Shown here in pieces: positions 6,633 through 15,600 of a stretch of 24,075 nucleotides of DNA; positions within the stretch are counted from its first letter, which is position 1, and each line of letters starts with the position of its first letter. The translations under genes were made by a program, and so were the position numbers. This DNA is from a virus: positions 1 through 24,075 of the IMG/VR virus record IMGVR_UViG_3300035190_000419; one strand, written 5' to 3'. The notes under the pieces were generated by a model that worked only from the letters and a program-made list of their open reading frames with translations, did no database searches and was not told the DNA's origin.

Positions 6633-7451
6633 TTATCCAACAAAGAAGTTAGGTGGAAGTTCGTATTTGTTTTGTACTTGCTGCTCAAGTTCTTTGATAT
6701 TTTCTCTAGCAGACGAAAGTATCTCACCGCCATTAAGTGTTACACCGCCTGGTAGAGACACATTATTAAACTTGGATAGGTTCATACCCCACTGTTCCTG
6801 TATTCTGTATGTGCAGTATTCTTTTAGCAAACGATCATTAAATATTTCACCATATGTTTCTGGATCAAGAACCCTGTACGCTTCGAACATCATATAGTTT
6901 CCAATAACTGGATGTGTTTCCCAATCCATATCCACATATATTCTGTTCGTCACTCTGCTGAAAGTCACTGCTTTTTCTGGTGTAAGCATATCCTGCAACA
7001 TCTGCATATGTGATCTGGTAAAGTTGTATGAAATCAGAGAATCGCTATATGTGTTGGTTCTCAAACCGTAAAGATCGTTTAGAGCAATCTGGTAGCGAGC
7101 ATCAAACATACCCGTTCCACCGAGAGTATCGTACAATTGAAAACAACGAATGACGCTTATGATTGATTTGCCATTAGGATCCAACGCTGGAGCCGCCTCT
7201 ATTCCTTTAGAGGGGTCTGCCAGCGTTGGTAGAGTCAAGTCGATATACTTTTGATCTATATCTTCTTGAGTTATTTGTTTTCTCAAATAGCATCTTTCCA
7301 CACCATCAAAGTGGTATTCGGCAAAGAACTGCAAGGCATCGTCTATTCTATCCTCGATTTGTGCATCGTCTATATTGATCTCGATGACAGGATAGCCAAG
7401 TCTGCGTAGGCAGTATTGCTTCAGTTGCTCTCTGGTTTGTGGTTGTGCCAT
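6633..7451 (-). CDS. 13: Neck protein, T4 gp13-like
   Basis: This head-completion protein binds beneath the portal and with gp14 stabilises the packaged head. It is 272 residues (T4: 309). Characteristic segments are REQLKQYCLRRLGYPVIEIN (residues 7-26), IEDRIDDALQFFAEYHFDG (32-50) and YIDLTLPTLADP, all seen in T4-type gp13 proteins. The middle holds the DLYGLRTNTYSDSLISYNF and MDWETHPVIGNYMMFEAYR regions, and the C-terminus ends PPNFFVG. The ATG at 7451 is preceded by AAAGGAGAACAA, a strong Shine-Dalgarno at good spacing. A TATAAATA late-promoter octamer sits just upstream, so this gene may head a neck-to-portal transcription unit. It begins 45 bases after the 117-residue gene. Confidence 0.94.
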   Translation of the reverse strand: MAQPQTREQLKQYCLRRLGYPVIEINIDDAQIEDRIDDALQFFAEYHFDGVERCYLRKQITQEDIDQKYIDLTLPTLADPSKGIEAAPALDPNGKSIISVIRCFQLYDTLGGTGMFDARYQIALNDLYGLRTNTYSDSLISYNFTRSHMQMLQDMLTPEKAVTFSRVTNRIYVDMDWETHPVIGNYMMFEAYRVLDPETYGEIFNDRLLKEYCTYRIQEQWGMNLSKFNNVSLPGGVTLNGGEILSSARENIKELEQQVQNKYELPPNFFVG

Positions 7452-7468
7452 TTGTTCTCCTTTAGTAA

Positions 7469-7476
7469 TATTTATA
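7469..7476 (-). promoter_or_regulatory. T4-type late promoter box upstream of gp13
   Basis: The minus strand reads AGTATAAATATTACTAAAGGAG, containing an exact TATAAATA, the octamer recognised in T4 by the phage late sigma factor gp55. It lies in the 45-base gap between the 117-residue gene and gp13, and is the only intergenic exact match I found by eye. Transcripts would serve the gp13-to-portal block. One caution: the box is so close to the start codon that the expected transcription start falls near or within the Shine-Dalgarno sequence, leaving a very short leader. Confidence 0.5.
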
Positions 7477-7496
7477 CTTCTCGGAGAACTCTAATA

Positions 7497-7850
7497 TCAG
7501 TCGCGGAAAAGGAACTGGATCTTGGTGATCTCCGATACAGAAAGTTCTACATTTCCCAGAGAGTCGATGGAAATTGGATCCCAATCCACATCTATTTCTG
7601 TTTCTAGAAGTTCGCTAAACTCCTTGAGAAAATCCTCCTTGTGTTTCTCCAAAACAGAAACAACTCCTTCTTTCTCTTCTCCGTACTTGTTAATCAACTT
7701 CTGTCGTTCTTCTTCTAGCATCTTAAGTTCGTCATTAAACTTCTTCATAATTTTCACAAACTTGTATGACGATTTAGCAGGAAGCGCCAAATCTACCAGT
7801 TTGTTAAGGACACCAACAGACGAATAAATCTCAAATAAACTCACTTTCAT
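7497..7850 (-). CDS. Small coiled-coil protein of unknown function downstream of the fibre gene
   Basis: This encodes 117 residues starting MKVSLFEIYSSVGVLNKLVD. The centre (about residues 29-85) is highly charged and helical (KIMKKFNDELKMLEEERQKL), predicted to form a coiled coil. It is followed by a short acidic beta-like tail with WDPISIDSLGNVELSVSEI. The layout, an N-terminal pair of short helices with LALPAKSSYKF and then a long helix, recalls small DUF1617-like phage proteins, but I cannot confirm this. It has an excellent Shine-Dalgarno (CTAAGGAGATTTTATAATG) and starts 20 bases after the fibre gene. In T4 this position is held by wac (fibritin), another coiled-coil protein, but there is no visible sequence similarity. 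A fibre chaperone or fibre-attachment protein is possible by position only. Confidence 0.75.
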   Translation of the reverse strand: MKVSLFEIYSSVGVLNKLVDLALPAKSSYKFVKIMKKFNDELKMLEEERQKLINKYGEEKEGVVSVLEKHKEDFLKEFSELLETEIDVDWDPISIDSLGNVELSVSEITKIQFLFRD

Positions 7851-7869
7851 TATAAAATCTCCTTAGTTG

Positions 7870-10800
7870 TTATGCTTGGATTGACATCTTATGTAGGGTG
7901 ATGCTGAATGTTCCCTGCATACACTTGTTGAGCACTATACCTACTTCGGTAGAAGATAGTGCTTGATATGCACCACTGGGACAAGCAGGAAGTTGTTCGA
8001 CTCCTCCTAAAGCACCTTCACCTATTGTTGGCAACATAGCGACTACTCCAGATGTTTCAAAATCAAATATAGTTCCAAAACCAGGAACCATGCTGTTTAT
8101 GATTTCTAAACTTCTAAAATCATTTCCATTTATCAGTACATTAAATTCGACTACACCACAATTAGATGGATCGCTTGTATCTTGTATGTACATGAAGTAT
8201 TTTATTGCTTTTTCTGTTGTTGTGGTAAAGTCGATTATATCCAAATAACCATTAGTCAAAACACCTTTACCAGTTATGACTCCAACGGAAGGTAGAGTTA
8301 TAGTGCCACTTTTTACTCTATAGAATCCAGATTTGACTGTAGATTGTAACTTCAGAGCACCAGAAAAATCATTACTCTCCACATTTATAGTGATGTTCTT
8401 ATCAGAAGCGGTTATTGTCTTGCTAGCAAGAAGAATGTCAGAATTAAACTGCACTCTTGTGGATCCAGATGTAGGAATGGTTCCCGTAGTGACAGAACCA
8501 GAAACAAGTATCAGGTTTCCTGTAGTGTTGTTTGTGATGATGCCTGTATTATTGCCATCAAATCTAAAAGCACAATAGTTTGTGTTTGATGGACCAGTTA
8601 TTCTTACATCAAAATTGGCCGCTGCTGTTTGTATTGCTAGGTGTTTATTTGCGGCAGTAGGACCTATGGTGACAATACCAGCAATACCACTTTCAAATGT
8701 TATGTTTTTTGCTCCTGATGTAGATGTTGAACCCGTCAATCCCAAAGAAGTTGCTGATCTTACTGTCGGGGAAGTACCAGATATAAGAACTGCTCCTCCT
8801 CTAAGTGGTTGCAATCCTAAATCTACAGAAACAGTTGCTTCGCTTGTCGCACAACTTATAGTGGGAACACCTGTACTACTAGCACCAGAAGATATTGTAA
8901 AATGTCTGGTGTTTCCAGTAGCAGAAGAAAACGCTAGAATATTACTTCCTGCTCGTGTAAAACTAAATGTAGATACATCCAAATTACCTCCCAAAGAAGG
9001 AGCAGTGTCGGAAGAAACAACTGTCTGGCTACTTACTGTGAAAGTGGATGTACCTGTTCCTGCATTGTATGACGGAACAACTGTAGTTCTTTGTCCTGCT
9101 GCCACCGAAAGTACATGGGGTCCATTTCCTGTTACGGCAACATTTGTAGATCCGTTTGATATTACAGTATAATATGGCAAACCGTTAGTAGTGCCAGCAA
9201 CCTCTCTAAGTGTTGCGCTACACAGAGAACCGTTTCCTTGTCTGTATAGAAGAGAGTTTAAACCAAGTTGTAGATTTGCCGCAGCATATCCAGTTACTTC
9301 GTTTCTGGTGGTAGATGTTGCTGTCGTATTACCACCAAAAGCAGCAATGTTATTTGCTGTTTTTATAGTTCCTTGGGGCATCAGTGCAAGATCAAAATCT
9401 ACTCTTATATTTCTTCCGTCAACTGTAGGAACCAGATCTATATTTTCGTACAACGAACCACTAATAGGATCAGAAGGATTTACCAATCCAATAGTCAAAC
9501 TGGAAGCATTATCTAGTTGAACATCACCATTTACACCTATGTCAGTAACAGTAATTCTGTTCAAACCACCAGTAGAACCACCAGCGGAACTAATACTGTA
9601 TGTGTTGGTAGAACCAACTCTGGTTATACTGATATTGTCTCCTTCTTGCAGAACAAATGTCTCATTCGAAGAACTTGCTGTTATTTGAGAACCAGACACT
9701 TCAGAACCAGTAGCATTGTTTATCTTTATGCTCTTGAAGTAATTACTGGAAGTTAATCCAAGTATTTGCTTGACTTCGCTAGAGGTCAGCGATTTGATGT
9801 TTTGCCCAGTAATTCTTCCAAGAATTTGATTTTCACCGATCAAGAGATCTATTGGATTTGGATCATCGGTATTGTTTATGCTAGCCTTTACCGTATTTAC
9901 TGGCATATTTGCAAGCATATTGTTTGTTATAGACTCGGGTTTGATGTAGAAAACCAATCCAAGATTGGTGCTTACATCTACACCAACAGCATCATTGTCG
10001 TCTATTTCTATTACACCAGCAGTTTCTCCTGTTGTGAAGAAATCTCCAGTTCTAGTGTTTATTATGTTCTGAAAACCACCAGCAGTATCCGCAGCATCTA
10101 TACGAATACCGATTTCATTATCTGGTCCAACCGCAACTACTCTAGACAGAGATATGTTGTTTCCTTCAACAAAAATCAATTTTCCATTTTTTGCGCTGGC
10201 AGTTGTTTGGTTTATTTCAGTTTGTTTATCTGATTCATACAAATACCAAGAATTGAATAAATTGGAATTCTCTTCCAAGAATCCTGATGGTGCCGCACCT
10301 ATTATACTTCTAAGTTCTTGTCTTCCTAAAGTTGTTATGTTTGATACTTGACCTAATTCATTGACATAACGACCAAAAACATATCCAGCAATTTCCGTAG
10401 GTGGAGCCCAAGCAAGAACGGTGTTTCCAGAAACACTCTGAACACTTGTGTATGTGTCTAAAGTTACATCATCTGTGTAGATTTTAGGATCACCAAAATC
10501 ACCAGTACCGCTTACAGTATAACTTGTGGAAAGACTACCAGTAACATCGTAAATATCAATCGGTCTTCCGTTTGATTGTGCTCCCTTAATGCTAAAAGGA
10601 ATCATATCATCCAGTTTATCGTTTGTGATGGAACCATTTGCAGGAACAGATAATCCAGTTGCTTCGATCAATATGTCATTGTTTGTTCCTGCTGTTATGC
10701 TTATACCAGTTCCAGAACGCAGATATAGAATATCGTTTGCATTTTCAGCCTCTAGAGTGTAGTCCAGTTCATTTGTATCCATTCCTATGATCTGAATACT

Positions 10801-12444
10801 AGAATAACTGTTTGCACCAGAGATAAGCAGGTTTCCACTTGCTGCTAAAGTGCTGATGCCATTTTGACCAATTATATTTGCAGTATCTTCTCCCGAAGCG
10901 GTAATGGAACCAGAATTTCCAGTGATTGTCTTGAAATAATCTGCCTGCGATAGTGAAGCAGCACTTATTTCAATTTCATTATTTGTGTTCTTCTCTATAG
11001 TGATGTTTGCGCCTGGAATCAAAGTCAGGGTGTCTGCTACACTATCAGCATCCACCAGTGCTCCACCAGAAATTTGAACATTGGCAAAAGAGGGACTAGA
11101 TGAAGACGCAGATGAATTTATAGAACCTAAAGTAGAACTCAAAGCAACATATACTGGTTTGACTATTCCAGATGTTGGCTTGGTGGTTGTAACTTTGCCT
11201 GGATTGGATTGTGACAGATAGTAAGTGGAACCAGAAGTCAATCCTGTAGTATCAAATACACCAGTAAGTGCAATCCATATCTTTCCGCCTGTCAATCTTT
11301 CAACAACACCAAAAATTTGAGAATTAATTTCGGAATTTGCCTGTGCTCTTACAAATTGTGTTCCATTGAAACGAACTACATCACCAACAACGATAGATCC
11401 TTCGAAAGATGTTGAAGTATGACGATTGGTGTATTTGTAATCAACTATACCGTTTGTATTTGTCAGTGGAACTTTATATTGTGAATAATCTGAAGAGATC
11501 AAGAATTGAGAAGAATCCTCAATATCTTCGATGTATATTCTCCCTCCAACATTGAAAAGAACATATCCACCAGAAGTATCGTATTTTCCATAGAATAGAG
11601 GAACTCTAGTTCCTGCTGTGTCTGTAAAAGAGAAATCAATAGCATTTGTAGCATCAATTGCTCTAATGGTTATTGCTTCATCAATATCAGTGGTTATGAT
11701 GTCTGTAGTTCTGGTTCCTAAGAGAAGATTCAATTCTGTGTTTGTCTGTGTAGCACCTTTTGGACTAAAATTGAATTTTGCTATTGTGCTTCCAGTTGGT
11801 CCTAGTGATACAAATGCCTGATCGTAGGATAGACCTATGTTCTGATTTGTATACCAAGCCAAAAGATCTCCTCTGTAAACAAACAAAGGATCTTCGTCCA
11901 AAGCATCAATTCTAAAACCAACAGAAGAGATACTCGATCTGTTTGTGGAAGAAACATCACCTATTTTAATAGAACTGGATTTTAGATGGGTGTTTGAAGA
12001 GGAAACTGTAAAATTAGTAGAGGAAAAAAGATTGCTGGAAGTTGCTCCACCAACAAAATCGTGATCTCCCGCAACACTATAAGGAAGTATATTGGTTGCT
12101 TCTACTCTTCTGAATGTCTCACAATCTGTAGCATCTGTGGTTACATTTGTGCTATTTCTCAATTCTATAATATAGTTGTCTTCCTCATGTGGCACTGTTT
12201 TTTCTGGAAGATTCTGTATGTCTAAAGTCAAAGAAACATTTGCATCATGTCTCAGTCCACAACCAACATTCACACTCAAGACAGCAACTCCGCCAGTAAT
12301 ACGAGAAATGCTTATTCCTGGTCCAGCAGAAACATCATAGATGTTCAAAGGATTAAGTGCGTTGGAAATGTCATTGGTGACTTCCCACCAGTTATAGAAA
12401 GTGTCACTTAATTTTAGTTGTGGAATTGGATCAAAAAGGCTCAT
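7870..12444 (-). CDS. Large fibre-like virion protein with repeats
   Basis: This encodes 1524 residues rich in Ser, Thr, Asn, Gly and Ile, the composition of trimeric phage fibres. It is probably a host-contact fibre. The N-terminus (SLFDPIPQLKLSDTFYNWWEV) may be the virion-attachment part. A recurring beta motif of the type L-x-x-G-x-N/G-I-S/T-I then about ten residues then I-x-I appears near residues 37-59, 470-494, 570-598, 753-785 and 927-954. There are two copies of a YFK-S/T-I segment (near 503 and 902) and two short I/L-I/L-G joints (RSIIGAAPSGF, KQILGLTSSNYF). The later part has SDTAPSLGGNLDVSTFSF, a motif common in cyanophage tail fibres. The C-terminus (about the last 130 residues) looks globular, with CPSGAYQALSSTEVG. 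The ATG directly follows the TAA of the 70-residue gene, with GAGG upstream. I see no lyase or autoproteolytic chaperone motif. Confidence 0.8.
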   Translation of the reverse strand: MSLFDPIPQLKLSDTFYNWWEVTNDISNALNPLNIYDVSAGPGISISRITGGVAVLSVNVGCGLRHDANVSLTLDIQNLPEKTVPHEEDNYIIELRNSTNVTTDATDCETFRRVEATNILPYSVAGDHDFVGGATSSNLFSSTNFTVSSSNTHLKSSSIKIGDVSSTNRSSISSVGFRIDALDEDPLFVYRGDLLAWYTNQNIGLSYDQAFVSLGPTGSTIAKFNFSPKGATQTNTELNLLLGTRTTDIITTDIDEAITIRAIDATNAIDFSFTDTAGTRVPLFYGKYDTSGGYVLFNVGGRIYIEDIEDSSQFLISSDYSQYKVPLTNTNGIVDYKYTNRHTSTSFEGSIVVGDVVRFNGTQFVRAQANSEINSQIFGVVERLTGGKIWIALTGVFDTTGLTSGSTYYLSQSNPGKVTTTKPTSGIVKPVYVALSSTLGSINSSASSSSPSFANVQISGGALVDADSVADTLTLIPGANITIEKNTNNEIEISAASLSQADYFKTITGNSGSITASGEDTANIIGQNGISTLAASGNLLISGANSYSSIQIIGMDTNELDYTLEAENANDILYLRSGTGISITAGTNNDILIEATGLSVPANGSITNDKLDDMIPFSIKGAQSNGRPIDIYDVTGSLSTSYTVSGTGDFGDPKIYTDDVTLDTYTSVQSVSGNTVLAWAPPTEIAGYVFGRYVNELGQVSNITTLGRQELRSIIGAAPSGFLEENSNLFNSWYLYESDKQTEINQTTASAKNGKLIFVEGNNISLSRVVAVGPDNEIGIRIDAADTAGGFQNIINTRTGDFFTTGETAGVIEIDDNDAVGVDVSTNLGLVFYIKPESITNNMLANMPVNTVKASINNTDDPNPIDLLIGENQILGRITGQNIKSLTSSEVKQILGLTSSNYFKSIKINNATGSEVSGSQITASSSNETFVLQEGDNISITRVGSTNTYSISSAGGSTGGLNRITVTDIGVNGDVQLDNASSLTIGLVNPSDPISGSLYENIDLVPTVDGRNIRVDFDLALMPQGTIKTANNIAAFGGNTTATSTTRNEVTGYAAANLQLGLNSLLYRQGNGSLCSATLREVAGTTNGLPYYTVISNGSTNVAVTGNGPHVLSVAAGQRTTVVPSYNAGTGTSTFTVSSQTVVSSDTAPSLGGNLDVSTFSFTRAGSNILAFSSATGNTRHFTISSGASSTGVPTISCATSEATVSVDLGLQPLRGGAVLISGTSPTVRSATSLGLTGSTSTSGAKNITFESGIAGIVTIGPTAANKHLAIQTAAANFDVRITGPSNTNYCAFRFDGNNTGIITNNTTGNLILVSGSVTTGTIPTSGSTRVQFNSDILLASKTITASDKNITINVESNDFSGALKLQSTVKSGFYRVKSGTITLPSVGVITGKGVLTNGYLDIIDFTTTTEKAIKYFMYIQDTSDPSNCGVVEFNVLINGNDFRSLEIINSMVPGFGTIFDFETSGVVAMLPTIGEGALGGVEQLPACPSGAYQALSSTEVGIVLNKCMQGTFSITLHKMSIQA

Positions 12445-12657
12445 TTAGTTCCTCTGTTTTAGCAATTCTCTTAGCAAATTGTTGGTTTCTGATATGTTTT
12501 GCTTAAGATATTTGACTTCTTGTTCTAATTTTATGTATCTCTCTCGTTCTTCTTTTCTTTTCTTTGCAGCAATATAACCTGCTTTATTTGTAGAAAGCAC
12601 GGCTTTGCTGTGTCTGTCTCTTACTATATCTGTTCTGTGTTCAAAGTTTTCTTTCAT
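12445..12657 (-). CDS. Small coiled-coil protein between two giant virion genes
   Basis: This encodes 70 residues: a polar N-terminus (MKENFEHRTDIVRDRHSKAVLSTN, here split as EHRTDIVRDRHSKAV and LSTNKAGYIAAKKRK) then a long charged helix with heptad spacing (YIKLEQEVKYLKQN to NNLLRELLKQ, about residues 41-68). Small phage proteins of this layout, with a DxxSKA-type N-terminus and a C-terminal coiled coil, occur in other T4-like phages and are usually unnamed. Its ATG overlaps the TGA of the 1947-residue gene (ATGA), and the bases upstream are pyrimidine-rich (TTTCTGTCCT) with no Shine-Dalgarno, so it is probably translated by coupling. Its TAA abuts the ATG of the fibre gene. A trimerising adaptor linking the fibre to the baseplate would fit, but this is inference. 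Confidence 0.75.
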   Translation of the reverse strand: MKENFEHRTDIVRDRHSKAVLSTNKAGYIAAKKRKEERERYIKLEQEVKYLKQNISETNNLLRELLKQRN

Positions 12658-15600
12658 AGGACAGAAATCGCTCTCAAATCTCTAATTTTTGGAACATTCC
12701 AGGGACTATCACTGTACAGACACACCTTGATGCAGAATCTGTTGTATGGTGTTTGTGTATCTTGATCCATTTCAAACTCTACTTCTCTGAATTCATCGGG
12801 TCTTTCTGTGAAGAAAGAACCATAATTTGTTACATTTGGAAGAAGTGGTATGTAATTGTATGAATGGAAATCATCGGTGCTTTCACTGTCTTGAACTTTG
12901 GCAAACACCTGTATGTTTGTTCCAACAGGTTTGTTCACGGACAAAACAACTTTCATGTTGCTAGAATCAAAACCGTCTTCCAAAGTCACAACACGACTAA
13001 TATATCTGGCTCTAGGAGTACCTATTGTTATTGGCACAAATGGATCCAATTCACCGTTTGTTGCAGAATCATCGCTCTCTACCAAATTATTGACTGCAAA
13101 CAAACTCAAAGCCTGCATGTCTATGATTGGACATACATCTTTATTTGTAGTTAGAGCATTTATCGTGAGATAGAATGGTTTTTGTGTATCTGGTAGACGA
13201 GTACCATAACTGAATGTATTGAACAATTCTACATTTGTGTTTGGTTCTATAGAAAGAGTGTTGTTTGCACCATTTTGTGATGGTGTTATGATTGCAGTCC
13301 AAGATGTTCTGCAAGAATTGAAATCAACAAACTTACTGTTTATGTTGAACAATTCAAACTTGTTCTCAGTATCAATAGTTTCATTTATCAAAGCAAGTTG
13401 ATAAGGAGTGTTTACAGCAAACTCGCACTTGTTCATTACCATCATCATATCGGAATTTTGATCAGCACTCCATGTACTTGCATTTGCTGATGTGAAGAAT
13501 ACTCCCACATAGGGTTGATTGGTGACCTTTGTATCGCTACCCAAGATAAAATCACCAAGTGTTGCTATGTAAATTTCATATTCACTAGTATCTCCCTTGA
13601 CAATCAGAGAATGTTCGCCAGGAGGAAGATGAATTGGTTGATTGAATTTGAAGTTTGTCTTTACAGAAGCATCCTCTGATACTTGTATTTCACTAGGTAA
13701 TTTAATTACCTTACCGCCTGGATAGATCTTTGTGGAATCTGGATAGCCATTTACCACTGGTCTTACCTGTATTTGGACAGGGAGTTTTGTGGAATCTTCT
13801 GGTTTTCTTGCAAAGAACAAATCCACACTTGAAAGGAAAATGCCTTCTGGGTGCTCGGCTGGATCTACAAAGAAAGTTTGTGCCAAAGGATCATTTCTTC
13901 TTGTCTGTACAACAGTTTGTGTTGTCGTTTCTGTGAAAACACTTGTGTTGCTTATATTTCTTGTTTCTGTTTCTTGGACTGCATCGCTTATTTGGAAACT
14001 TCTGGTAGTTGCTATGGTTTCTTCCATTTCTGTACGAAGACCACTGGCACTATACACAGCAGAACCATAAGTGGATGCTCTTTCTTTGTTGTTTCTTGGA
14101 TCGCTGGTTATTTCAAATTTACGATCTCCAACTCTGAACATACCATCTGGCATTCTGAATTCTATGAAAATGTTTCCGCTTAAATCTGTTTTCAAATCCG
14201 CAGAATCAGCAGTAGCAAAATGAATTCCAGAGGAAGCGCCTTCTAGAATTTCTGAGCCTGGGAATGGTAATTTGTCCGAGGGTGATGTTAGATTGAACAT
14301 GGTAGACATGGAATTGTATTTGTAGCAATACTCTTCCACATTTATACCATCAAAGAAAACATAAACTCTGGTGGAAGGTTTCATTCCTCTTGCAGCAATT
14401 TTTATGTTCTTCTCTCTCATGTAAGGAATCAATCTTACATCAACTACTCTATCTCCCAAAGAGACATCTATAGTAGATGTTGAGAGATTTCTAGTAATAC
14501 TGTTTCTTATTTGTTCCAGTTGTTCGTCAACTAGGAATGTATTGGTGGTAGTGTTTTGTATTGTTCTTTCAGATCTACGACGGCCTATTCTGTGCCATCC
14601 TTCTAGGATGGTTGTTATTGTGTCGCTGTCGATCAAACTGGTACTTCCAGATCTCGATAGAGTTTCCCACTCACCCCACTGTGTTCCGAATGGCGCAAGA
14701 TTGTTGTTGTTGAACGCTGCAACCATCTGATTCCATGCATCATTTTCTCCTGCAAGATTTACATTTACATCTGGTCTTCTAGTGGTAGAAACCCAGTTGT
14801 CCATGCTAGGAACCATCTCCACCAACCCTTCATACTGAATCGTATCGTGTGGTTGAACAGTGATTGCTCTTGTTGCCAGAGGCTGTGCTACAAAAATAGC
14901 CTCGTTGTATGGGAACATGAATATGTCCTCAAGAGGCCCGTTTCTTTGAGAAACAATAGGAATAAACGAAGTTGATCCTTGTGGGTTCTTTATGAAATTA
15001 TTTGAGTGTGTTTTGAAAGGAGGTCTTGCATAACGATTATCAAAATCTACTGCAATATTGTAATCTCTGTTTGTTACATCACCGATTCTGTGACCTTCAA
15101 AATTATCAACAAGAATACCATTCTTAAAACGATCTTCTCCATTTGCATCAAGAACCAACATATCCTCTGCCTTCTTTTCTAAAACAGAAAGAGTGGTGTA
15201 GTATTCTAGTTTTTGAACTCTCTTTTCTATCTTACCGATGTCACGCATTGTGTATCTGCGATTGTCTATCATTTTTGTTCTGATGCTTGATGGTCCAAAC
15301 ACAAAAGGATCTTTCTCCAAGAGATACAGAGACATCGAATTGGGTACATCCGATGGATACTTGGGAGACAGAGATGGTTTGCCATAAAGCAATTCAAATT
15401 TACCATCTTTGGTGAGAATAAGTTTGTCTCTTCTTGGGAGATAGTAAGATGCGGTTATATTATCTGCCCAATCAATGTGAGGAGTAATCTTACCTTCCAA
15501 GAAGAAGTCATCTGTGGAACTCAAAGAATTTGGTCTAAAATCAATGATGGAAGATTCGTGAATTATTTCTCCAGTGTTCTTGCTGTAATAGAAAGGAACA

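Noticed and set aside
7851-7869. Terminator after the fibre gene
   Set aside because: The 19-base gap contains only a ribosome binding site; no GC-rich stem or T-run is present.
8582-9172. Plus-strand open frame of 196 codons
   Set aside because: Antisense to the Ser/Thr/Gly-rich part of the fibre gene; such repetitive codon use often leaves the reverse frames open. No start context or recognisable protein.
9766-10233. Plus-strand open frame of 155 codons
   Set aside because: Shadow of the fibre gene; composition (many Ile, Tyr, Cys, Ser) reflects reverse reading of fibre codons.
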